Source: a virus. Taken from it: 49,329 nucleotides of DNA. The stretch lies in IMG/VR virus record IMGVR_UViG_3300045999_002286, positions 1-49,329 of that record; one strand, 5' to 3'. Positions 43,306-49,329 of the stretch are shown here, piece after piece. A program made the translations under genes and the position numbers. How positions within the stretch are numbered: position 1 is the first letter of the stretch; each line of letters opens with the position of its first letter. Below the pieces are notes generated by a model. It worked only from the letters and a program-made list of their open reading frames with translations. It searched no databases and was not told where the DNA came from.

Positions 43306-43453
43306 ACTAATTAAGCTGGTGCGAGACCGGATGACGACTGAGAAGATTTACGACCCCACGGAGCTGTTCAACCACTTCTATGGGATGCGTAAGTGGACGT
43401 ACCAAGACATCCGGGCCGCCATACAATGTGCAAAAGGACATTACCCAGTATGA
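43286..43453 (+). CDS. Small hypothetical protein before the endolysin
   Basis: A 55-aa basic product. The ATG at 43286 lies in the end of the transglycosylase gene, and the stop overlaps the endolysin ATG (ATGA). Contains LFNHFYGMRKWTYQDIRAAI. Unknown function. Confidence 0.6.
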   Translation: MQSEVIKLIKLVRDRMTTEKIYDPTELFNHFYGMRKWTYQDIRAAIQCAKGHYPV

Positions 43454-43839
43454 CTAAAGTATTTGGAAACGTATCTGAATCGAACCTAAAGGGTGTACAC
43501 CCCGACCTAGTTCGGGTAATGCGCAGGGCCCTAACTCTGTTGCCCGAGGACCTCGACTTCCGGGTAACTGAGGGCCTACGCACCTTGGAAAGACAAAGAC
43601 AGCTAAAGAGACAGGGGGCCACACGAACCCTGAACTCCCGACACATTACGGGCCACGCGGTGGACGTATTCGTGTTGCTCAAGGGGGTTGGTACGTGGGA
43701 CTTCAAACAGTATAAGAGACTGGCCGCCGTGGTAAAGCAGGCAGCTAAGCTCGAAAAGGTACCAATCGTGTGGGGCGGCGATTGGGTTACATTTAGAGAT
43801 GGTCCCCACTTTGAACTGAATCGAAAGGTATACCGATAA
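43450..43839 (+). CDS. Endolysin, M15-type L-Ala-D-Glu peptidase
   Basis: A 129-aa peptidoglycan peptidase. The zinc and catalytic motif SRHITGHAVDVFV (His, His-xxx-Asp) and the final WGGDW..F.DGPHFEL (Asp and His) match VanY-like M15 endolysins such as that of T5. I start at ATG 43450, with AAAGGA 11 nt upstream; a longer frame to 43393 has no such site. No signal peptide, so release needs the holin that follows. Confidence 0.9.
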   Translation: MTKVFGNVSESNLKGVHPDLVRVMRRALTLLPEDLDFRVTEGLRTLERQRQLKRQGATRTLNSRHITGHAVDVFVLLKGVGTWDFKQYKRLAAVVKQAAKLEKVPIVWGGDWVTFRDGPHFELNRKVYR

Positions 43840-44027
43840 TGTTGACTCTATTCAAACAACGTTCAGTCGTTGCAATGTTCGTAGCAGTAGCCTCCCTAAT
43901 TGCAGCTAGCACCCCGCTTCCAGACATCACCTCCCAGCCACATGTGGTTGATGGTATTTTGTCTTTGATTGCAGGTGTGTCGGCGGTAATCGCGGGTATC
44001 TCAAAGCCACCTGCTCCGGCTGAGTAA
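43839..44027 (+). CDS. Holin
   Basis: A 62-aa protein with two membrane helices (SVVAMFVAVASLIAAST and ILSLIAGVSAVIAGIS) separated by a short polar loop, and a Pro-rich end. The ATG shares a base with the endolysin stop. Size, topology and pairing with the endolysin indicate a class II-like holin that times lysis. Confidence 0.8.
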   Translation: MLTLFKQRSVVAMFVAVASLIAASTPLPDITSQPHVVDGILSLIAGVSAVIAGISKPPAPAE

Positions 44028-44028
44028 C

Positions 44029-44072
44029 AAAAAAAGGCCCCCCTAAGGATTGCTCTTTAGGGGGGCCAATTT
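44029..44072. terminator. Bidirectional intrinsic terminator between converging blocks
   Basis: GGCCCCCCTAA (44036-44046) and TTAGGGGGGCC (44057-44067) form an 11-bp stem with a 10-nt loop. On the minus strand it is followed by seven Ts; on the plus strand by AATTTATT. It separates the end of the lysis genes from the end of the ribonucleotide reductase gene. Confidence 0.9.
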
Positions 44073-44073
44073 A

Positions 44074-45948
44074 TTATATGTCTACAACTTCGCAGAAGTC
44101 CCCGGTACACGCCAAGGTCTGGGAGGATTTGGTTTGGTCTGATGTCTCATAGGCGGACAACTTGGACCAGTCAATCTTCTCAGGCATCTTAGCTTTCACC
44201 GAGTTGTACACCTCCTCGTTAACCTCCTGATAGGGGGCTTGCTTGTAGGTGTGTTCCGAGTACGGCAAGAAGGCCACACCCGAGATGGTGTCGAAGTGTT
44301 CGTAGACCCAAGCACCAACATCCAGCCACTCGTTCTCACGTACGTTCACGGTAATAGACGGCTTGTGTTCGCACCACTGGTCTTGGATAAACTGCCACAG
44401 TTCAAGGTGCGCAATGGCTGTCAGGTCCTCCCGAGTTGAGCTCCCAGCAGGGGCCTTCTGGGCAAACGAGAAGACAGTTGTTTGGTCTGGCTTCATGACG
44501 TCTGGCTCAGAGGGAATTCCTTGGTCCTTCATGAACTGGGTAATGGGGTCCTTGTTGTCTCCTCGAACAGTTCGGACATAGAACTCGCTCCATCGTGGAT
44601 GGATTCCAGAGGCCGAGTCCACGAGCTGGGAGACTGTGCCGCTAGGCTTAACACAAGTAATAGCCGTAGATTGCGGTATTCCCAGTCGCTCAGCCCACAC
44701 CCGATTAGTTTCGACAGCAACTTCCTTAAGACGCCTGAGGACTCCGGGACGCCGTATAAGTTCAATGTTGTCCAAAATTCCGGTAAGCGAGACTCCCAAG
44801 AGTCGTTCTTCCTCGGTGTTCTTAGTCCAGATTTTACGAAGGTACTTAAAGTTCGTAAGAGTAGACTGTAGTGTTCCGAGGATAGTTGCGGCTTCCACTT
44901 TGACTTGTAAGGTTTCTTCTGTGTCATCTGCTCGTACTACTACCTCGCTTAAATTACAGAATTGATAGGACCGAAGGATGATCTCCGAGCAGGGGTTGGT
45001 GCCCCACTGGTGACCACCCTCACGACGCCCATTCTTAGCTACTTGCTTCTCTGACGCTTGGCGGTTGAAGATGCCCCGCTCTCCCGATTTGGACTCGTAG
45101 AGAGACGTCCACTCCTTCATGAAGGTGCCGATGTCAGGCTTGACAGTGTAGCAAACTGAGTTGTTGCTAAGAGCTCGGTAGGCTGTGTCTTGCCACCAGT
45201 TCCCTTGCTTGGCCCCCCGAAGCCTATCGTCTTGAAGGTTAGACAAAGAAATCATGGCCGACCGACGAACACCTCCGACCACAACAACTTCGCCAATCTT
45301 GCACATGATGTCGTGACACTCGAGGGAGTTCAGCTTGCGGCCCCGAGCCCCCATGAACTTGTTAACGGTGAAGTTAAGCAGATCGTCCAGAGGTGCGGGC
45401 CCAGAGGCGCGACCCCCAAAGGTCTTCAGTCGGGCCCCAGCTGGGCGGACATCCGATAGGTCCCACTCAGGGGTGTAGCCCGAGTACAGTTGGGCAATGA
45501 CTAACCGCAACGCCTTGGCCCAGCCCTCCTTGGAGTCCTCAACGCGAATCACGTAGTCGGCAGCCTCGAACACCTCGGGGACCTCGGGCAGTTTTGTCAC
45601 ACTGTCCCGCTCAACGGAGAACCCAACACCCGTGCCACAAAGCAGGATGTACATGGCCTCGTCAAAGGATCGGGGACTGTCCACGGGCAGGTACGCACAG
45701 TTGTAGCCCGCCACGTTGCACCGCTCCAGGGCTGGGCCCGCTGTCATAAGCGCTCTCATGGACGGCATTACTTCTAGGTCTACGATCTTACAGTGTAGTT
45801 CATCTGCCTCAGCTTCTGTAATTAACTGACGTTCTCGGAAGAACTCTGTATAGCGGGCAACTGTTTCGTCCCAACTCTCTCGTCGCCCCTCTTCGTCAAG
45901 CCATCGGGCATATCGGCTTGTAGCAATAAACTGTTGGTATGTGTCCAA
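44074..45948 (-). CDS. nrdJ: Class II (B12-dependent) ribonucleoside-triphosphate reductase
   Basis: A 624-aa monomeric reductase that makes dNTPs for phage replication using adenosylcobalamin. It has the active-site finger loop NPCSEIILRSYQFCNL, the substrate region NCAYLPVDSPRSFDEAMY and the redox Cys pair at the C-terminus (LACTGDFCEVVDI). The TTG start has AAGGA 10 nt upstream. Oxygen-independent but B12-requiring, so the host must have or import cobalamin. It is the last gene of the leftward block. Confidence 0.9.
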   Translation of the reverse strand: MDTYQQFIATSRYARWLDEEGRRESWDETVARYTEFFRERQLITEAEADELHCKIVDLEVMPSMRALMTAGPALERCNVAGYNCAYLPVDSPRSFDEAMYILLCGTGVGFSVERDSVTKLPEVPEVFEAADYVIRVEDSKEGWAKALRLVIAQLYSGYTPEWDLSDVRPAGARLKTFGGRASGPAPLDDLLNFTVNKFMGARGRKLNSLECHDIMCKIGEVVVVGGVRRSAMISLSNLQDDRLRGAKQGNWWQDTAYRALSNNSVCYTVKPDIGTFMKEWTSLYESKSGERGIFNRQASEKQVAKNGRREGGHQWGTNPCSEIILRSYQFCNLSEVVVRADDTEETLQVKVEAATILGTLQSTLTNFKYLRKIWTKNTEEERLLGVSLTGILDNIELIRRPGVLRRLKEVAVETNRVWAERLGIPQSTAITCVKPSGTVSQLVDSASGIHPRWSEFYVRTVRGDNKDPITQFMKDQGIPSEPDVMKPDQTTVFSFAQKAPAGSSTREDLTAIAHLELWQFIQDQWCEHKPSITVNVRENEWLDVGAWVYEHFDTISGVAFLPYSEHTYKQAPYQEVNEEVYNSVKAKMPEKIDWSKLSAYETSDQTKSSQTLACTGDFCEVVDI

Positions 45949-46037
45949 GTTTGTTTTTCCTTTTTCTTTTTGTCTTCAATTACGCGGTTGCGATATGTTG
46001 TTCGCAGGGCTTGGGCATAGGGGTTACGTATCTTCAC
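45822..46037 (-). CDS. Small conserved phage protein (DUF7230-like), overlapping the reductase
   Basis: Up to 71 aa from a GTG start. The first 28 residues (RNPYAQALRTTYRNRVIEDKKK) match a short family in phages and bacteria that normally ends soon after this motif. Here the frame runs on 127 nt into the reductase gene, so the last 40 residues may be non-native extension. Function unknown. Confidence 0.6.
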   Translation of the reverse strand: MKIRNPYAQALRTTYRNRVIEDKKKKEKQTWTHTNSLLLQADMPDGLTKRGDERVGTKQLPAIQSSSENVS

Positions 46038-46257
46038 TTGGCCTTCTCCCCTCTAGGTGGTTAATAAGCATCTCACAATACCTCTTGGCCTTCTGTACAT
46101 CCTCGATACCATTCTTGGCGTCGTATCTAAGCACATACTTGATCACGTTACCGACAATAAAACCCGGCCCTAGTGCTTCTGATATGAAGTCTATTGGCTG
46201 GGTTTTATATCGACTATAGTGATCTGGGCTAAGGGCGTCCGAGGTGTAGAGAGTCAA
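46024..46257 (-). CDS. DUF3310-like protein
   Basis: A 77-aa product with the DUF3310 pattern: DHYSRYKTQPIDFI, then GNVIKYVLRYDAKNGIEDVQKAKRYCEMLINHL. This family is widespread in phages near nucleotide-metabolism genes, and its role is not established. The TTG start lies inside the preceding gene. Confidence 0.85.
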   Translation of the reverse strand: MTLYTSDALSPDHYSRYKTQPIDFISEALGPGFIVGNVIKYVLRYDAKNGIEDVQKAKRYCEMLINHLEGRRPSEDT

Positions 46258-46396
46258 GGACTTCTATCCGTTTTGTTTCGGTAATGCGCTCATAGAAGGC
46301 ATCCCATAAATCCAACATAGTAAGGTCTAAAATCTCTACCAGTTCCGCAGGCTCCAGTTTCTCCTCCAGAGCCAGTAGAAGGAAATCGTCATCCAT
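46229..46396 (-). CDS. Small acidic helical protein
   Basis: A 55-aa product (begins MDDDFLLLALEEKLEPAELVEIL). The ATG overlaps the phosphoesterase stop by 8 nt and the end overlaps DUF3310. The pattern of short Leu/Glu helices is common in small phage early proteins. Unknown function. Confidence 0.65.
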   Translation of the reverse strand: MDDDFLLLALEEKLEPAELVEILDLTMLDLWDAFYERITETKRIEVLDSLHLGRP

Positions 46397-47138
46397 ATTC
46401 TTTCCTCAATCGGGCCAGTGAAATGTGCTCGACGTCGTATGATCCATTTTCCACACCACGTTTGACCACAACACCGGGATTCCACAGTTTGTTAGCAGGC
46501 CCTGCAAAATCAGCCTCATAGTCTTGGTACACTCCAACAACGCATCCGTGAATCTTTTGTCCCCGTGCGTCACTTCGCACACAATAGTCAAACAGATGGG
46601 AGTGTCCTTGGGTGCACGAAGTAAGCTGCTTAAGAATGAGGGACTGTGCATGACGTTCGCCAGAAATTGGACGTCCCATAATCCCACTTGTGAAGTAGTG
46701 CTGGTAGAGGACTCCGTCAACCTCAGCGGGCGTAAGGAATGGATACTCTTCCCATCCATACTCTTTAGACTGAAGGTCACTTGTGCCGATGGTTCCCTCG
46801 AGAATCGGGTCCCGGCTGATCGCTTTCTCAATCCTGTTCTCATGATTACCTAGTGTCCTTATGAAACGTGGGCGCTTTCTCTTGGCCCGCTTGATTGGGG
46901 CAAACATCCGTTCTTGGGCATCAAGACCCGCCTCGATGTCCTTCTTGTATCGCCGCCCCTCGAAGCTCTTGGTCCCCTTATCGTAGGAACACAGCGAGGC
47001 CATGTCCCACCAATCACCGATGTCAATAACTACGTCGGGCTTAACGTCACAGATGAGTTCCCCAAGCCACTCGTAGCGCTTGTTGTGGTGGTCTGGGTGG
47101 GCGTGGCTATCGGGAATGATTAGGTGTGTCTTACTCAT
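46389..47138 (-). CDS. Calcineurin-like metallophosphoesterase
   Basis: A 249-aa predicted metal-dependent phosphatase or nuclease. Motifs are PDSHAH (D10, H12), GDWWD (41-45), GNHENR (97-102) and GHSH (178-181), the full set for two metals. Substrate unknown; phage homologues lie in DNA-metabolism operons, as here beside endonuclease I. Confidence 0.85.
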   Translation of the reverse strand: MSKTHLIIPDSHAHPDHHNKRYEWLGELICDVKPDVVIDIGDWWDMASLCSYDKGTKSFEGRRYKKDIEAGLDAQERMFAPIKRAKRKRPRFIRTLGNHENRIEKAISRDPILEGTIGTSDLQSKEYGWEEYPFLTPAEVDGVLYQHYFTSGIMGRPISGERHAQSLILKQLTSCTQGHSHLFDYCVRSDARGQKIHGCVVGVYQDYEADFAGPANKLWNPGVVVKRGVENGSYDVEHISLARLRKEYG

Positions 47139-47205
47139 CGTGAACCACAGCTTTGTAAATAAGTAGACTTAAGACGATCAATAGAATTGTTACTACTTCA
47201 GCCAT
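47131..47205 (-). CDS. 24-aa membrane peptide
   Basis: A single membrane helix (VVTILLIVLSLLIYKAVV) with short ends. The ATG lies in the last codons of endonuclease I and the TAA overlaps the phosphoesterase ATG, so translation could be coupled. Small size limits certainty. Confidence 0.5.
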   Translation of the reverse strand: MAEVVTILLIVLSLLIYKAVVHDE

Positions 47206-47537
47206 TCTTGTGGAATCTCCCCATCTGCTGCTGGGAAGCCGTGCTTCTTGGCCCAGTCCATGTAGGTTGTTTTTGATGCTTTACTCAGTTTGTTTTCTCC
47301 TCGCATAAAGACAAACCGGATGTCTAGCTCTGGGTGTTGGGCCTTGACGGCTAACATCTTCTGGCGTGTCTGGGGATCAAGTTTCCCCTTGGCCTCGATG
47401 ATCACCCCGTTAGCAATTACGAAATCCGGTGTGTATATATGACTGATTGTGTAGTTGAGACTCAGCGACTCATACTCATAGTCAACCTTAAGTCGCTTGA
47501 GTTGAGCCGCCAACGTCCGTTCAAATCCAGATCGCAC
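47193..47537 (-). CDS. Endonuclease I, Holliday junction resolvase (T7 gp3-like)
   Basis: A 114-aa protein (T7 gp3 is 149). The PD-(D/E)xK core is conserved: YTPDFVIANG (D38) and IIEAKG (E48, K50), with E6 in the N-terminal helix. HPELDIRFVF is nearly the T7 sequence. It resolves branched DNA and helps degrade host DNA. It lies downstream of the ssDNA-binding protein and exonuclease genes. Confidence 0.92.
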   Translation of the reverse strand: MRSGFERTLAAQLKRLKVDYEYESLSLNYTISHIYTPDFVIANGVIIEAKGKLDPQTRQKMLAVKAQHPELDIRFVFMRGENKLSKASKTTYMDWAKKHGFPAADGEIPQEWLK

Positions 47538-47540
47538 CCC

Positions 47541-47783
47541 TTAGTTCACCGTTGGGTCCAGCACATCCAGTGCCTCGCGGGCTACCTCAACCACCTTGTC
47601 AATGGGGCTAATGTACGTCAGGTTGGAGTCTTCGTCCGTGATGCCCACGAAGGTGCCCGTCACGATCAGGTACCCATAGTGCATGGCCCCCTCGGGGTTG
47701 CTCAAGGTCCTTACGCGATAGAACCCCATTGGGGGGCCCTTAGGTTCTTCAGGTTTAGCGGGGAATCCAATAATTTTACTCAA
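47541..47783 (-). CDS. Small hypothetical protein
   Basis: An 80-aa product starting at TTG, which overlaps the upstream EEDNWL stop. GAAGAGGAC from the tail codons serves as ribosome site. The N-terminus is Pro-rich, followed by a beta-rich segment (YGYLIVTGTFVGITD). Unknown function. Confidence 0.65.
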   Translation of the reverse strand: MSKIIGFPAKPEEPKGPPMGFYRVRTLSNPEGAMHYGYLIVTGTFVGITDEDSNLTYISPIDKVVEVAREALDVLDPTVN

Positions 47784-47992
47784 AGCCAGTTGTCCTCTTC
47801 TACGTCGTCAATACCTACAAACTCATCTAGGCCGCTGTATACGACCCTATAAAATCCGTCTGGGTTCTCTACTTGCAATTGTCGTACAGCTTCATCTGCT
47901 GATTCTTCATCGACGTAAACCCCCTCGGGCCACGCCTCCTGTACGTCCATTACAATCCAAGCCTCGCCCTTATCCTTAAATCCGTTGAGCAA
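47780..47992 (-). CDS. EEDNWL-tailed small protein
   Basis: A 70-aa acidic product. Its end, VEEDNWL, nearly matches the EDIWL tail of the array at 10.6-13.1 kb, 34 kb away in this numbering (about 15 kb across the join). The body is unrelated. The junction to the next gene has the same overlap design. Confidence 0.7.
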   Translation of the reverse strand: MLNGFKDKGEAWIVMDVQEAWPEGVYVDEESADEAVRQLQVENPDGFYRVVYSGLDEFVGIDDVEEDNWL

Positions 47993-48713
47993 AGGTCACC
48001 TCCATTACGTTTGGTTCCTTCTCAACGTGGGTCAGGTACTTGGGTCCGGTGCTGTAGAGGAACGTACGTAGGCCGACTCCGTTGTTGGCGTCATCGTAAC
48101 AGTTAAATTTGTGGGAGCAATAAGAACAACCAACCGGAAGAGTAAGGTTGCCGCTTTTTCCCTCAGGGATTGGGTCATAGCATCTAGGTGGAATGTCATC
48201 TGATTTAATTACCTCTTTCAAATGTTCAATGCGGTCTTCTAACTTCAGACCTGTTATTTTGTCTTCAGGCACTCGGAGAAGTGTGATGTGTCCAAGCGTC
48301 TTGTCAGCAGCGAGAAAAGCACCTTCGTTTGTTCCGTCGGCGGTAACATATCCAGCCAACTGCTCCATGTATCCGAAGGCGTCATCCTCTTCAAGGGTTC
48401 CGTCTCTGAACTTCCTGAAGCTGTAGGTGGATGCGGACTTAACATCTGTAACTACTCCGTCAATCTTGCAGTCCATGTGACCTACTACGCCACCGAGGAC
48501 CACCTCCTTTTGTTCGTCTTCAACCTTGTGGCCAGCTTCCTTGGCCAGATAGATCAGAGCTGCTTCGATCAGGTGCCCATAAAAGAACTTGAAGAGCTCG
48601 TAGCCCTTAAACTTCTCAGTCTCGTGGGTGCCCCGAATATCATAGTACAGCTTACGATCTGGCTTGCCGATGGCCGATAGACGAAGAGTACGTTTGTCTT
48701 CTCGCGGCGTCAT
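47976..48713 (-). CDS. Cas4/RecB-like PD-(D/E)xK exonuclease; coding probably extends to 48848
   Basis: From the first ATG the product is 245 aa. Nuclease residues are E50, D81 and D90-V-K92 (GHMDCKIDGVVTDVKSAS), then Q118/Y122, and four Cys (178, 196, 199, 205) that could hold an Fe-S cluster as in Cas4. It replaces T7 exonuclease. The frame stays open and protein-like for 45 codons upstream (48848-48714: KQIGSLVDDIYELLEKG...), as family members have, but contains no ATG, GTG or TTG. Confidence 0.85.
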   Translation of the reverse strand: MTPREDKRTLRLSAIGKPDRKLYYDIRGTHETEKFKGYELFKFFYGHLIEAALIYLAKEAGHKVEDEQKEVVLGGVVGHMDCKIDGVVTDVKSASTYSFRKFRDGTLEEDDAFGYMEQLAGYVTADGTNEGAFLAADKTLGHITLLRVPEDKITGLKLEDRIEHLKEVIKSDDIPPRCYDPIPEGKSGNLTLPVGCSYCSHKFNCYDDANNGVGLRTFLYSTGPKYLTHVEKEPNVMEVTFAQRI

Positions 48714-48848
48714 GTAGGACGCGGCTGCTTGTTTTACCGCCTCTGCAAACTCATCTAGGTACTGTTGAGTTGGGGCCCCACTTGGGGACCCCTTCTCGAG
48801 TAGTTCATAGATGTCGTCTACTAGGCTTCCGATTTGCTTTTCGATCTC

Positions 48849-49313
48849 TTACGCCCACTCATCGTCAAATTTGAAGTCTTCACGTCCCCCGCCTTCGTAT
48901 GGCACATGGTCCTTCACACGAATAGCTAGGATGTTACGCTTGATACCCTTCTTACCCTTGTACTCATATTCCTTGAGCAGGTATTTGACATCAACTACTG
49001 ATTCGTTCCCGATGGCTACCGAGGGGTCCCAAGGTTTGCCACCTGCGTCAACGACCTCAATAGGCTTAGCGGGTTTGCCCTCAGGGGCATCTGGTGTAGG
49101 CTTGTTCATTGTGGCCTTACGGAATTGATAGAAGTCACCACGAGCATCACCCTTGTTCTTGGGCTTGGCTTTGACGCCTTCCTTTTCCATCTCGGCTAGG
49201 GTGTCACCATCAACGGCTAGGTCGAAGCTCCACTCCATACCGTCACCCTCATAGTTCTTCGAACCTTCACCGAACACTTTACAGTAGTACATCTTTCCAC
49301 TACGAATTGGCAT
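48849..49313 (-). CDS. ssDNA-binding protein, T7 gp2.5-like
   Basis: A 154-aa protein that coats single-stranded DNA and recruits replication enzymes. A predicted OB-fold body precedes the acidic C-terminal tail ending DFKFDDEWA, the typical interaction tail. Driven by the perfect promoter that lies at 168-196 across the contig join, with AAGGAA before the ATG. Its TAA is in the same frame as the downstream exonuclease coding sequence. Confidence 0.85.
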   Translation of the reverse strand: MPIRSGKMYYCKVFGEGSKNYEGDGMEWSFDLAVDGDTLAEMEKEGVKAKPKNKGDARGDFYQFRKATMNKPTPDAPEGKPAKPIEVVDAGGKPWDPSVAIGNESVVDVKYLLKEYEYKGKKGIKRNILAIRVKDHVPYEGGGREDFKFDDEWA

Positions 49314-49329
49314 GTTGTTTCCTTTGTTA
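49204..49329. repeat. Terminal direct repeat, right copy (contig overlap)
   Basis: Identical to 2-127. It covers the first part of the ssDNA-binding protein gene and its ribosome site. See the left copy. Confidence 0.85.

Noticed and set aside
1-49329. CRISPR array, integrase, transposase or insertion sequence
   Set aside because: No regularly spaced short repeats and no matching protein motifs were seen on either strand.

Overview
The window is a complete or near-complete genome of a lytic, T7-like podovirus, assembled as a circle. Bases 1-127 recur at 49203-49329 with one mismatch at the first base, so the unit is about 49,202 bp. A T7-type DNA polymerase, primase-helicase, gp2.5-like ssDNA-binding protein, endonuclease I, and a gp8-to-gp16-like order of head, tail and internal-virion genes place it with short-tailed phages of Gram-negative bacteria. 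I found no single-subunit RNA polymerase, integrase, repressor, CRISPR array or convincing tRNA. Near-perfect sigma70 promoters (TTGACA-N17-TATAAT) suggest it depends on host RNA polymerase. Nothing in the sequence fixes the host beyond a probable Pseudomonadota member.

Layout: two blocks diverge from a regulatory region (about 15.9-16.85 kb) and converge on a strong bidirectional terminator at 44.04 kb. The leftward block (15.75 kb down to 0.2 kb, then across the contig join to 49.3-44.1 kb) carries, in order: small accessory genes; a tandem array of small proteins sharing the C-terminal tail EDIWL (13.1-10.6 kb); a peptide-ligase-like cluster (10.4-4.6 kb: class I glutamine-amidotransferase-like hydrolase, class II glutamine amidotransferase, two amidoligases, ATP-grasp ligase and unknown partners); primase-helicase; DNA polymerase; ssDNA-binding protein; Cas4-like exonuclease; endonuclease I; phosphoesterase; DUF3310; and a B12-dependent class II ribonucleotide reductase.

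The rightward block (16.86-44.03 kb) carries a beta-helix tailspike, small terminase, a run of fibre/adhesin genes including a BNR-repeat protein, HNH protein overlapping the large terminase, portal, scaffold, capsid, decoration-like protein, more fibre genes, tail tubular proteins A and B, gp13/gp14-like proteins, two giant internal virion proteins (one with a lytic transglycosylase domain), an M15 endolysin and a holin. A perfect promoter inside the gene before the scaffold and a terminator after the decoration gene bracket the capsid unit.

The most unusual signals are: (i) the EDIWL-tailed protein array, where the tail codons also form the next gene's ribosome-binding site; (ii) the amidoligase/ATP-grasp/amidotransferase cluster; (iii) about 42 copies of the heptamer TTTGTCT/AGACAAA; (iv) an exonuclease reading frame that follows the ssDNA-binding protein in the same frame with no canonical start at its apparent N-terminus; (v) promoter-leader-terminator arrangements at 16.6 kb and 13.4 kb that look like small RNAs or attenuation.
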